This document shows positions 7,755 to 15,945 of a stretch of DNA of 64,000 nucleotides, piece by piece. Source of the stretch: Pseudobutyrivibrio sp. 49 (lineage in GTDB: Bacteria; Bacillota; Clostridia; Lachnospirales; Lachnospiraceae); the NCBI RefSeq assembly GCF_900100545.1, contig NZ_FNDP01000016.1, positions 1-64,000 on the forward strand. The letters run 5' to 3'. Position numbers and translations under genes: made by a program. Below the pieces are notes generated by a model, which had not been told where the DNA came from, searched no databases, and saw only the letters and a program-made list of their open reading frames with translations. How positions within the stretch are numbered: position 1 is the first letter of the stretch; each line of letters starts with the position of its first letter.

Positions 7755-8513
7755 TTACTCTCCTAAATAAGCCTTAATAACTTCAGGGTCATTTAACACA
7801 TCGCTGGTCTTTCCCTGCGCAAGCACGCGCCCGAAGTTTAATACCGTAAGCTTCTCACAGATTCCTGAAACTAGCTTCATATCATGTTCAATAAGAAGAA
7901 TTGTCACGCCAAATTCTTTTCTGATGAGAGCGATTGTGTTCATCAAATCACGCGTTTCATTTGGATTCATACCTGCTGCAGGCTCATCCAATAGAAGAAG
8001 CTTTGGATTAGTAGCTAAGGCTCTTGCAATTTCAAGCTCTCGCTGTTTTCCATAAGGAAGATTAGAGGCGAGAATATCAGCCGAAGAATCAAGTCCAAAT
8101 ACTGAAAGAATCTCCAGTGCCTTTTTATCCATTTCCTTCTCTGTGGCAAAATACTTTGGAAGTCTGAAAATACCTGTTGCGGTGCCATATTCAAAGGAAT
8201 TGTGTAATCCGATTTTTACATTATCAAGTACACTCTGGTCTCCGAAAAGACGAATATTTTGGAAGGTACGAGCTACACCAGCCTTGTTAATGTCTGCTGT
8301 TTTCTTACCTGTGACATTCTTACCATCCAGATAAATCATTCCATCTGTAGGTTTATAGATTCCGGTAAGCATATTGAAAACTGTAGTCTTACCTGCTCCG
8401 TTAGGTCCTATCAATCCATAAAGCTCTCCCTGCTCGATAGAAAGATTAAACTCATCAACAGCTCTAAGTCCTCCGAAGGAAATGCCTAAATTTGTAACTT
8501 CAAGTAAGCTCAT
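7755..8513 (-). CDS. livG: Branched-chain amino acid ABC transporter, ATPase LivG
   Basis: A 252-residue ABC ATPase. It has Walker A GPNGAGKT (about 36-43), the LivG-specific insertion (ARTFQNIRLFGDQSVLDNV), a signature variant YGKQRELEIARAL, Walker B LLLLDEPAAGMNP and H-loop LIEHDMKLV. The LSGGQ motif is replaced by LPYGKQ, which is usual for LivG. The start overlaps the livM stop by one base. It energises the importer together with LivF. Confidence 0.95.
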   Translation of the reverse strand: MSLLEVTNLGISFGGLRAVDEFNLSIEQGELYGLIGPNGAGKTTVFNMLTGIYKPTDGMIYLDGKNVTGKKTADINKAGVARTFQNIRLFGDQSVLDNVKIGLHNSFEYGTATGIFRLPKYFATEKEMDKKALEILSVFGLDSSADILASNLPYGKQRELEIARALATNPKLLLLDEPAAGMNPNETRDLMNTIALIRKEFGVTILLIEHDMKLVSGICEKLTVLNFGRVLAQGKTSDVLNDPEVIKAYLGE

Positions 8514-9601
8514 TACTGCACCTCCTTCTTCTTAAATTTGCCAAGTATAGCTGCTGTTGTAAGACCGTGATCATCTCTCCACTTAAGGATAGCTGGTGCC
8601 CAGTTAAAGAGCATCAGAACAATCAGCACAATTGAGTAAATAAGCATTCTGTAAGTTGAAAGTCCTCTTAAAAGCTCAGGGAGCATTGTCAGAACAACTG
8701 CTGCAATAACCGAGCCTGAGAAATTTCCGATTCCACCAAGTACTACATAAACCAGTATCATGATGGACATGTTATAACCAAAGTTGTTGGTTGTAGCTGT
8801 AAGAGAATTGATGTTGTGAGCATAAAGCACTCCACCAAGTCCCGCTATCGCCGCTGAAATAGTAAATGCCACAAGCTTGTACTTTGTAACAGGAAGTCCT
8901 ACTGTCTCCGCTGCAATCTGATTATCACGGATAGCCTTTACTGCACGACCAGTTCTTGAGTTAACAAAGTTGTGTGTAACAACAAGTGCCAGAATAAGCA
9001 ACAATACTGCAATAGTAAATGTAGACTGACGAGGCGTTCCAGTAATACCCTGTGGACCATTGATGAGCATCTTGCCATCAATATCCATTCCGAGAGAAAG
9101 CTGATCCTTAATAGAGAAATGTACTCCCTTTGAATCCTTTCCAATGTACATAACATTGATAACATTCTTGATAATTTCGCCAAAAGCCAGCGTAACGATT
9201 GCAAGATAATCACCTCGAAGTCTAAGAACTGGAATAGCAATTAAGAAACCAAAAAGAGCTGCCATTGCTGTTCCAATTACAAGAGCTAGAATAAATCTTG
9301 GCACATCAGGAATGGTTTCCTGGAACACTCTTGAGAAAAATGCAGAAGAGAACGCACCAACGCACATAAATCCTGCATGTCCAAGAGAAAGCTCTCCAAG
9401 ATATCCAACGCAAAGATTAAGTCCAACTGCCACAAGAGAATAAGCACAGACTGGAACAAGAAGTCCCTTCATAAGAGAGCTAAGATTTCCTGTGCTTTCC
9501 ATAACTGACATTACAATGTAAAGTACGACGATAACACCGATTGTCACTAATAATTTCTGTGTAGATTTGTTTAAATTCTTGTATAAATTCATAGTCGCCA
9601 C
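8513..9601 (-). CDS. livM: Branched-chain amino acid ABC transporter permease LivM
   Basis: A 362-residue membrane protein with about nine to ten hydrophobic segments and the LivM permease signature: GYLGELSLGHAGFMCVGAF, later GRAVKAIRDNQIAAETVGLP and a coupling region before GGIGNFSGSVIAA. A longer polar N-terminus and C-terminal lysine-rich tail are normal for the family. It abuts livH (stop at 9602) without a gap and forms the heterodimeric channel with LivH. Confidence 0.95.
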   Translation of the reverse strand: MATMNLYKNLNKSTQKLLVTIGVIVVLYIVMSVMESTGNLSSLMKGLLVPVCAYSLVAVGLNLCVGYLGELSLGHAGFMCVGAFSSAFFSRVFQETIPDVPRFILALVIGTAMAALFGFLIAIPVLRLRGDYLAIVTLAFGEIIKNVINVMYIGKDSKGVHFSIKDQLSLGMDIDGKMLINGPQGITGTPRQSTFTIAVLLLILALVVTHNFVNSRTGRAVKAIRDNQIAAETVGLPVTKYKLVAFTISAAIAGLGGVLYAHNINSLTATTNNFGYNMSIMILVYVVLGGIGNFSGSVIAAVVLTMLPELLRGLSTYRMLIYSIVLIVLMLFNWAPAILKWRDDHGLTTAAILGKFKKKEVQ

Positions 9602-10483
9602 CTACACTTTCTCTTTGATTTGCTTGCCTAAAATTCCGGTAGGCTTAACCAAAAGTACAATAATTAATACCGCAAATACGATAGCATCTGCCAGCTGGCT
9701 GGAGATGTATGCTTTTGCTAAAATCTCGATAATTCCAAGAAGAAGTCCACCGATAAGTGCTCCTGGAATTGAACCGATTCCACCAAATACAGCAGCTGTA
9801 AATGCCTTGATACCTGGCATTGAACCTGTATAAGGAGTAAGTGATGGATATGAGGAACAAAGAAGTGCACCTGCGATTGCTGCAAGTCCTGAGCCAATTG
9901 CAAAGGTAAGTGAAATGGTTGCATTCACATTGATACCCATAAGAATTGCTGCTTCCTTATCCTCTGAAACAGCACGCATTGCCTGACCTGGCTTTGTGTT
10001 CTTTACGAACCACATAAGGACAATCATGATTACTACACATGTAATAATGGTAATGATTGCATTGCCTGTGATTTTAAGTGCGCCACCAGCAAGTGAAATT
10101 CCCTGCCACTTGATTACTGAAGTGAAGCTTACAGGATTTGAACCAAACAACATCAGCGCCATATTCTGAAGGAAATAGCTGACACCGATAGCTGTAATCA
10201 ACACTGCCAGATTAGTTGCCTTTCTAAGTGGTTTATATGCTATCTTTTCTATAATCATTCCAAGTGCTGTACAGCATACAATCGAAATAACAATAGAAAG
10301 TACAGCAGGCATGCCAGAATTTGCCATGCACATGAAAACAACATATGCGCCAATCATGATAACGTCGCCATGAGCGAAGTTAAGCATCTTTGCGATACCA
10401 TAAACCATGGTGTATCCCAAAGCGATTATTGCATATACGCTTCCAAGGCTTAATCCATTGATTAAATAGGTTAAAAATCCCAT
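9602..10483 (-). CDS. livH: Branched-chain amino acid ABC transporter permease LivH
   Basis: A 293-residue permease with about eight membrane segments. Signature regions are GLSLGSVYAIIALGYTMVYG near the N-terminus, MLNFAHGDVIMIGAY, and GQAMRAVSEDKEAAILMGIN, which contains the EAA-like coupling helix. It is the first permease gene, 88 bp after livK with a stem-loop between, an arrangement that usually keeps binding-protein mRNA more abundant than permease mRNA. Confidence 0.95.
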   Translation of the reverse strand: MGFLTYLINGLSLGSVYAIIALGYTMVYGIAKMLNFAHGDVIMIGAYVVFMCMANSGMPAVLSIVISIVCCTALGMIIEKIAYKPLRKATNLAVLITAIGVSYFLQNMALMLFGSNPVSFTSVIKWQGISLAGGALKITGNAIITIITCVVIMIVLMWFVKNTKPGQAMRAVSEDKEAAILMGINVNATISLTFAIGSGLAAIAGALLCSSYPSLTPYTGSMPGIKAFTAAVFGGIGSIPGALIGGLLLGIIEILAKAYISSQLADAIVFAVLIIVLLVKPTGILGKQIKEKV

Positions 10484-10518
10484 AACTACAATACTCTCTT
10501 TCGTATAAGATAAAATTA

Positions 10519-10555
10519 GATGCAGAGCTGCCCCATCTTGGAACAGCCCTGCATC
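10519..10555 (-). terminator. Stem-loop between livK and livH, probable attenuator
   Basis: GATGCAGAGCTG (10519-10530) pairs with CAGCCCTGCATC (10544-10555) with one internal mismatch. On the minus strand a weak U-rich stretch (CTAATTTTATC) follows. The strength suggests partial termination or 3'-end protection of livK mRNA rather than a full stop, because livHMGF has no other evident promoter. Confidence 0.65.
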
Positions 10556-10571
10556 GTCATTGATGCGCTAA

Positions 10572-11756
10572 TTAATCTACTGAAGCATATGCTCCATCTT
10601 TGATAATTACGGCTTTAGGTGCCTTTGATACCTCACCTTTATCGTTCCAGCTCATTCCCTCACCTGTAAGTCCATCGTAAGATACCTTCTGGATCTCAGC
10701 GATAAGTGCCTCGCAGATTTCCTCTGCTGAAGCCTCAGGTGTAAGACCTGCTGACTCAAGAGCCTTCTTAAGGATGTAAACTCCATCGTAAGCATCAGCT
10801 GCGAACTGGTTAGGTGTTCCGCCAAACTGCTCTTCATACTTAGAAACAAAGTTCTTTGTTGCCTCATCCTCTGCGTCAGCAGCGAATGGTGTAAGAAGGT
10901 ATACACCTTCTGCAAGGCTTACATCGAAGTTTTCAACTGAAAGAAGTCCATCAAAGCCATCTACACCAAACATTACTGGAGCATATCCCATTTGGTTTGC
11001 CTGTGTAAGTACGATTGATCCTTCTGTGTAGTAGAAAGGAAGGAAAAGAAGATCTGCCTCTGCGTCCTTACACTTCTGAAGCTGTGTTGTGAAATCAGTC
11101 TTTGAATCTGCAGTGAAAGCTTCTGTTGCCACGATCTCAAGTCCAATTGCCTGAGCCTCTGCTGCAAATGTCTGATATACACCTGATGAATATGGATCTG
11201 AGCTATCGTAAATTACGCCCACCTTTGTTGCCAGCTCATTATCCTTAATATAGTCTGCAGAAACCTTTCCCTGGTTAGGGTCAGAGAAGCAAACCTGGAA
11301 TACATTGTCATGTCCGCTTGTTACATCTGTTGATGAAGCAGATGGTGTAAGCATAAACATTCTATCTGCGTATGTCTCAGCAGATACTGCCTGTCCTGCA
11401 CCTGAAGTAACTGTTCCTTCGAGAATCTGCATTCCCCAGTCCTTCAAAGTATTATATGCATTTACTGACTTCTGCTGATCAGCCTCGTCATCCTGGAAAT
11501 TGAAAGAAATATTATAGCCATTAATTCCGCCTGCCTCGTTAACTTCATCTACTGCAAGCTGAATAGCATTCATAACACCCTGTCCGTACTGAGCAGCACC
11601 ACCTGTGATTGGTCCAATACCACCAATTCTCCATGTGAGTTCTCCTGATGTGTCTACTGATTCTCCACCTGTAGCTGCTTTGTCACTTCCGCAACCTACA
11701 AATAAAGAAGCTGCCATTGCTGCACAAAGTGCTAAACTTAAAGCCTTCTTTTTCAT
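10572..11756 (-). CDS. livK: Branched-chain amino acid ABC transporter substrate-binding lipoprotein LivK
   Basis: A 394-residue type-I periplasmic-binding fold protein exported as a lipoprotein: signal peptide 1-21 with lipobox LFVGC (Cys22), then a flexible Ser/Gly-rich linker. The mature domain has the family landmarks WRIGGIGPITGGAAQYG, AINLAVDEVN-like AIQLAVDEVNEAGGINGY and LTPSASSTDVT, the ligand-contact loop. It captures Leu/Ile/Val, or related amino acids, outside the membrane and delivers them to LivHM. An AGGAGG site precedes the ATG. It has its own promoter just inside the preceding gene's end. Confidence 0.95.
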   Translation of the reverse strand: MKKKALSLALCAAMAASLFVGCGSDKAATGGESVDTSGELTWRIGGIGPITGGAAQYGQGVMNAIQLAVDEVNEAGGINGYNISFNFQDDEADQQKSVNAYNTLKDWGMQILEGTVTSGAGQAVSAETYADRMFMLTPSASSTDVTSGHDNVFQVCFSDPNQGKVSADYIKDNELATKVGVIYDSSDPYSSGVYQTFAAEAQAIGLEIVATEAFTADSKTDFTTQLQKCKDAEADLLFLPFYYTEGSIVLTQANQMGYAPVMFGVDGFDGLLSVENFDVSLAEGVYLLTPFAADAEDEATKNFVSKYEEQFGGTPNQFAADAYDGVYILKKALESAGLTPEASAEEICEALIAEIQKVSYDGLTGEGMSWNDKGEVSKAPKAVIIKDGAYASVD

Positions 11757-11835
11757 AATTATACCTCCTGTCTTTTTCGCCGGTGAAACTTCTCGTTCAC
11801 TTCAACACTTTAGTTCGCGAAACTACTTTGAAGAT

Positions 11836-11864
11836 ATAATAAATCTTGTTTAAACTATTTGCAA
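11836..11864 (-). promoter_or_regulatory. Probable livK promoter
   Basis: On the minus strand TTGCAA (11864-11859) and TATTAT (11841-11836) are 17 bp apart. The -35 lies within the last codons of the pseudouridine synthase gene, leaving an 80-base leader before livK. Confidence 0.6.
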
Positions 11865-12559
11865 GAAAAACTTTCACACTTTAACTCGTTGATGTGTCCC
11901 TCAGGTAGTTTTTCCTCATCAAGTACCAGTGGTCCAAATGCCGTTCTTTTAAGCTCTAGCACGGTTTTCCCCACTGCAAAAAACATCCTTTTTACCTGGT
12001 GAAATTTTCCTTCATGAATGGTAATATAACAGGATTTTCCACCTTCATATTTCACTGTAGCAGGTGCTGTGGGCTCGCCCTCACCAATGTGAACTCCCGC
12101 CTCCAGAGCTGCCACATCCTCAGAAGTTAATTCATCATCTAACTCTACATAATAGGTTTTATCCACATGCTTCTTAGGCGAAAGCATGTCGTGAGCAAGC
12201 TGGCCGTCATTAGTGATAAGCAAAAGACCTGTAGTGTCCTTATCTAATCTTCCAACAGGTGCCAGCCCCTTTGGTGCATCAGGACACTGACTGTAAAACA
12301 CATCCATGATTGTTCTCTCATGGGCATCTTCTGTAGCGGTGATAACCCCCTTAGGCTTGTTGATAACATAGTATGAAAATTTCTTATATGTGTATTCTTT
12401 ACCCTGATATGAAATCAGGACTGTATTTTCATCTACCTTAGTCTCAGGTTTTGTAGCTTTTTCTCCATCAACAAAAATAAGGCCCTTCTTAAGAAGAGCC
12501 TTAACCTCAGACCTTGTTCCGATATTTAATTCTACCAAAAGCTTGTCTAATCGCATCAT
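11855..12559 (-). CDS. rsuA: RsuA-family 16S rRNA pseudouridine synthase
   Basis: A 234-residue protein with an N-terminal S4 RNA-binding domain (about 1-60, MRLDKLLVELNIGTRSEVK) and a pseudouridine synthase domain holding the catalytic aspartate motif GRLDKDTTGLLLITNDG. Length and motif fit the RsuA/YtzG group, which modifies the 530-loop region of 16S rRNA; RluB-like activity on 23S cannot be excluded. The start at 12559 is chosen for AAGGTG eight bases upstream; a second ATG follows immediately. It lies 12 bp after map and is probably cotranscribed with it. Confidence 0.88.
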   Translation of the reverse strand: MMRLDKLLVELNIGTRSEVKALLKKGLIFVDGEKATKPETKVDENTVLISYQGKEYTYKKFSYYVINKPKGVITATEDAHERTIMDVFYSQCPDAPKGLAPVGRLDKDTTGLLLITNDGQLAHDMLSPKKHVDKTYYVELDDELTSEDVAALEAGVHIGEGEPTAPATVKYEGGKSCYITIHEGKFHQVKRMFFAVGKTVLELKRTAFGPLVLDEEKLPEGHINELKCESFSCK

Positions 12560-12571
12560 ATTCAATTCACC

Positions 12572-13444
12572 TTAGTATGAAATTACTTCGTAACCTGTCT
12601 CTGTAACAAGTACCTGATACTCCCACTGAGCAGATGGCTTACCATCAAGTGTGGAAACCTCCCAACCATTGTTAGGATCAGTCTTAATCTTCTGTGTACC
12701 CATGTTAATCATTGGTTCGATAGTAAACATAAATCCTGGAACTAAAAGAAGCTCTGTGCCAGGAAGTGTGTTGTAACCAACCCATGGCTCCTCGTGGAAC
12801 TCAAGTCCTACACCGTGTCCGCCAATCTCACGAACAACCTGATAACCATTAGCGTGAGCGTGCTTGCAAATAGCAGCACCTACATCACCAAGGAAGCCCC
12901 ATGGCTTAACCTGCTCAAGTCCAAGATCACAACACTCCTTTGTAACCTCAACAAGTTTCTTTGTCTCTGGATCAACATCACCAATCATAAACATTCTTGA
13001 TGAATCAGAATAATATCCGTCTAAAATTGTAGAACAGTCTACATTTACAATATCACCGCTTTTAAGAATTACATCCTTTGAAGGATATCCGTGGCAAACC
13101 TGATCATTTACTGATGTACATACGCTATATGGGAAGCCCTCATAATTAAGAGGAGCTGGAATACCACCCATTTTTGTAGTGGTATCATATACAATCTTAT
13201 CAATTTCTGCTGTGCTCATGCCTTCATGAATTGCCTCGGCAACTGCATCGAGACAAGCCATGTTAATAACTGCTGACTGTCTAATCTTCTCTACCTGCTC
13301 TGGTGTCTTAAGCATGTCATGTGTTGGAACCTTGTGCCCCTTCACAGCAAAGCTTTCAATCTTTCTATCCATTGCCTCGTGGCACTGCTTATACTTACGA
13401 CCACTGCCACACCAGCATGGGTCATTGCGATTTATCTTTTGCAT
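12572..13444 (-). CDS. map: Type I methionine aminopeptidase with N-terminal SEC-C zinc motif
   Basis: A 290-residue MetAP. Residues 1-25 carry a SEC-C motif (NRNDPCWCGSGRKYKQCH), which binds zinc and is thought to dock on the ribosome. The catalytic domain has the metal ligands in order: D in VNVDCSTILDG, D in YYSDSSRMF, H in GGHGVG, E in FTIEPMI and E in QWEYQVLVTE. It removes the initiator methionine from nascent proteins. The start at 13444 is chosen because the protein then begins at the SEC-C motif; the gene overlaps the upstream gene's 3' end by 23 bp, suggesting translational coupling. Confidence 0.93.
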   Translation of the reverse strand: MQKINRNDPCWCGSGRKYKQCHEAMDRKIESFAVKGHKVPTHDMLKTPEQVEKIRQSAVINMACLDAVAEAIHEGMSTAEIDKIVYDTTTKMGGIPAPLNYEGFPYSVCTSVNDQVCHGYPSKDVILKSGDIVNVDCSTILDGYYSDSSRMFMIGDVDPETKKLVEVTKECCDLGLEQVKPWGFLGDVGAAICKHAHANGYQVVREIGGHGVGLEFHEEPWVGYNTLPGTELLLVPGFMFTIEPMINMGTQKIKTDPNNGWEVSTLDGKPSAQWEYQVLVTETGYEVISY

Positions 13445-14180
13445 TTCTACGTAAACCTTTCTTCTCTGCTTTAAACTTTTCCTTGTCCTCATCAGTCAAA
13501 CCATTAATATAATTTATCTTTGTATGTTTGAGAGTAATGTCTCCAAGAACAAACTTATCCCATAACTTTTTATTTATTTTAACAGAATGCTCGTCTCTGA
13601 TAAGACCATAGTTATAGCCATCGTATTTATAGGCTGCCTGGCTAGGTCCATTTTCTTCAGCGAGGTGATTCTGATATTTTTCTGCTATAGCTGCAATTCT
13701 AATTTGCTCATTTATAGTTTCCTCATCACAAGGAAGCTTTTCCCACTGCACATCAAGTAAATCCTCCCAGAAATCATTGATGGCATAAGCAAGGTCTGTC
13801 TCTTCTTCAGCAGAGAGAGTATCCAGCCCCTCTGCTACCGCAAGCCGATAAAAAAGATGGTCATGAATGGCCATATCTATAACTACATCCTTAGATGCGC
13901 TTTGGATAAAGGTTTCATTGGTGTAGAGATTCCAGAAATCTTTTGTGTAATCAGCATTATACACCTTTGCCTGCTCCTCTACCTTCCTTTCTTCAAAAAG
14001 AATGTAGAAGGCAAGATCTCTGAAGGTAACCTCTTCATCATCAATGGTAACCGCAGCGTCATCCAGGTGTGCGTTATAATCCAACGGCCCCCTGCCATCT
14101 CCCATGTTTATAAGTGCGTAGACTACTACACCTGCGCACAAAATAACACCTATCAGTTTTGCAATCCTTTTAATAATCAT
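13422..14180 (-). CDS. Membrane-anchored extracytoplasmic protein, SurA_N/PrsA-like without a PPIase domain
   Basis: A 252-residue protein with an N-terminal signal anchor (about 7-25) and a helical, acidic extracytoplasmic part. The pattern VTIDDEEVTFRDLAFYILFEE, several long helices, and a tail rich in Lys/Glu are reminiscent of the N-terminal chaperone segment of SurA/PrsA proteins, but no rotamase domain is present and I do not assign a family firmly. It overlaps the NlpC/P60 gene by 4 bp upstream and map by 23 bp downstream, so all three are one operon. A role in folding or handling the wall hydrolase is a guess from position. Confidence 0.75.
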   Translation of the reverse strand: MIIKRIAKLIGVILCAGVVVYALINMGDGRGPLDYNAHLDDAAVTIDDEEVTFRDLAFYILFEERKVEEQAKVYNADYTKDFWNLYTNETFIQSASKDVVIDMAIHDHLFYRLAVAEGLDTLSAEEETDLAYAINDFWEDLLDVQWEKLPCDEETINEQIRIAAIAEKYQNHLAEENGPSQAAYKYDGYNYGLIRDEHSVKINKKLWDKFVLGDITLKHTKINYINGLTDEDKEKFKAEKKGLRRNAKDKSQ

Positions 14181-15274
14181 AGCACCCTTCTAATCGTAAT
14201 GATTGAGTGACATGTAACAGGTCTGTAGTTAGTAATACCTGTGGCTGTACTCTGAGCCTCTACAATAAGACCGCCACCAGCATAAAAAGCTACGTGACCT
14301 GGGTAACAAACTATATCTCCCGGCTGCATATAATTATAACTTACTTCCTGACCCACACTACGGAAAGAACCCGAGGTCATACGTGAGCCGTAGGTAATGC
14401 CAAAGTTTGCAAGGACACCCTGTACAAAACCTGAGCAATCACAGCCGTCTGTAAGGGATGTTCCACCCCAAACATATCTGTTTCCAACAAACTGATTTGC
14501 ATAGGATACAACACTGGAACCACTGATTCCTGTGGTATAACCTGGATTTAAATCGCCATTAACATTGTAGTTTCCTGATGTCTTAACAGCACCACTTGTT
14601 CCACCAGCTGCAGCTCTGGCGGCAGCTTCTCTGGCAGCTCTAAGTGCTGCTTCTCTGGCGGCAATCTCCTTAGCTTCCTTAAGCTCCGCATCCAAATCGT
14701 CCATCTCGCCGCGCTTCTCAGTAACCATAACCTCAAGAGCAGATTCCTGAGTCTTCAGTTCCTTTTTCGCTGATTCGAGGGAAGCCTTTTCTTCCTCTAA
14801 TGCAGCTGCAAGCTCTTCGATTTCAGCCTGTGTGGCGATGAACTGGTCAAGCTTAGCTCTATCATATTTCTCAACACTCTTAGCGTAATCAACTCGATTT
14901 AAAAACTGTGTTATCGATCCTGACTGAACGAGCATCTCAAAAAGACTTTCCTGTGGTGTCTCGTACATGTATTTGATACGAAGCTTCATTGCTTCATACT
15001 GAGCTTCCCTGGCTGCTGTAGCATCTGCTAATGCTGTCTGTGTATCTTCAATTTCTGCTGCAGTAGAATCAATTTCTGCATTAATCTCGGCTATCTGGCT
15101 AACCAAGCTATATAAATCAGCATCTAAGGCATCTATCTCATCCTGTAATGCGTCCTGCTCAGCTTCAATCTCTGAAATAGAACGAACGGCATTGGAAACT
15201 GTGGAATCCGAAGCAAGCACTGCAACGCATACCACTATACATAAAGCTGCCTTAGCTATTTTTGAATATTTCAT
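14177..15274 (-). CDS. Secreted NlpC/P60 peptidoglycan hydrolase with N-terminal coiled coil
   Basis: A 365-residue CwlO-like protein. Signal peptide (about 1-28), a long alpha-helical coiled coil (about 30-220, CwlO/FtsX-interacting type), an Ala-rich linker, then an NlpC/P60 domain (about 255-365). The nucleophile is Cys280 in DGCDCSGF and the base His327 in YPGHVAFY; the third polar residue lies in VEAQ. Such enzymes cut gamma-D-Glu-mDAP stem peptides and are often activated through FtsEX. The start at 15274 has TTGGAG nine bases upstream. It is the first gene of the operon leading to map and the rRNA pseudouridine synthase. Confidence 0.9.
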   Translation of the reverse strand: MKYSKIAKAALCIVVCVAVLASDSTVSNAVRSISEIEAEQDALQDEIDALDADLYSLVSQIAEINAEIDSTAAEIEDTQTALADATAAREAQYEAMKLRIKYMYETPQESLFEMLVQSGSITQFLNRVDYAKSVEKYDRAKLDQFIATQAEIEELAAALEEEKASLESAKKELKTQESALEVMVTEKRGEMDDLDAELKEAKEIAAREAALRAAREAAARAAAGGTSGAVKTSGNYNVNGDLNPGYTTGISGSSVVSYANQFVGNRYVWGGTSLTDGCDCSGFVQGVLANFGITYGSRMTSGSFRSVGQEVSYNYMQPGDIVCYPGHVAFYAGGGLIVEAQSTATGITNYRPVTCHSIITIRRVL

Positions 15275-15383
15275 AAACACTATCTCCAATAACCTTATAA
15301 ACCCAATATATAGAGAAATTTACACAATCCCTCTATATTATGATACAAGTTATAGGAACCCTTTTCAACCTAAAAACGAAAAT

Positions 15384-15405
15384 GACCTCAGCCTAAGCTG
15401 AGGTC
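15384..15405 (-). terminator. Rho-independent terminator after veg
   Basis: GACCTCAGC (15384-15392) pairs perfectly with GCTGAGGTC (15397-15405) around CTAA. The minus strand continues ATTTTCGTTTTTA. Confidence 0.85.
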
Positions 15406-15432
15406 TAATTTGAAGCCATTATGAAATTGTAA

Positions 15433-15672
15433 CTAGCAAAGTTTCATGCGAATTTCCTTAGTAATTATGTCTGTATAGCTGAAGGATAACAACTGTGATG
15501 GACATGTCTCGGTGTCGTCAACTAATATAGTAAATACACTTGGGTAAGCTTCTTGAATAACACCTTGCTGAATGTCAACCTTGTTACGACCCTTGTCTAA
15601 CTGAATAACAACTCTACTACCGCATTGCGATCTAACAGATTCGCGCACCTTGTCGAAGTCCTCTCGTTCCAT
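15433..15672 (-). CDS. veg: Veg family protein
   Basis: A 79-residue protein of the Veg family: an N-terminal helix (REDFDKVRESVRSQCGSRV) followed by a small beta-barrel containing LDKGRNKVDIQQGVIQEAYPSVFTI. In Bacillus subtilis Veg stimulates biofilm-matrix expression and is made from a very strong promoter. Here too it has a near-consensus promoter, a repeated leader and a strong terminator, so it is probably a highly expressed single gene. A GGGGGAG site precedes the ATG. Confidence 0.92.
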   Translation of the reverse strand: MEREDFDKVRESVRSQCGSRVVIQLDKGRNKVDIQQGVIQEAYPSVFTILVDDTETCPSQLLSFSYTDIITKEIRMKLC

Positions 15673-15688
15673 GATGTCTCCCCCTTTT

Positions 15689-15734
15689 CTAGCAATATAA
15701 ATATTGCAGTTCTAGCAATTTATATTTTGCTGAA
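15689..15734 (-). repeat. Two tandem inverted repeats in the veg leader
   Basis: Two imperfect 23-bp units, 15689-15711 and 15712-15734, each begin TCTAGCAAT and each contain an inverted repeat (GCAATAT/ATATTGC in the first). They fill the space between the veg -10 element and the ribosome site. They could act as operators or as mRNA hairpins. Confidence 0.65.
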
Positions 15735-15737
15735 TCT

Positions 15738-15766
15738 AGTTTACCATTTTTTGTATAATTTGTCAA
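15738..15766 (-). promoter_or_regulatory. veg promoter
   Basis: Minus strand TTGACA (15766-15761), 17-bp spacer, TAAACT (15743-15738), in very AT-rich surroundings. Confidence 0.75.
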
Positions 15767-15888
15767 AATTTTATACAAGTTTTTTGAATATTTATTATAA
15801 AAAATGTCTGTCAGACCTAGAAAACGTTACACTTTATAACTTTTGTTAAAGCTACATTTAAACTTCAAAGTAATCACATTTCATTCAT

Positions 15889-15917
15889 TTGATAATTAAG
15901 TTTGACTAATTTATAAT
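15889..15917 (+). promoter_or_regulatory. plsC promoter
   Basis: TTGATA (15889-15894), 17-bp spacer, TATAAT (15912-15917). It rules out the in-frame ATG at 15916, which sits inside the -10, and supports the start at 15946. Confidence 0.75.
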
Positions 15918-15945
15918 GAAATTATCAAAAACCTTGGAGGTACAC

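Noticed and set aside
15916-15945. Upstream ATG of plsC at 15916
   Set aside because: It overlaps the -10 box of the plsC promoter, so it cannot be in the transcript.
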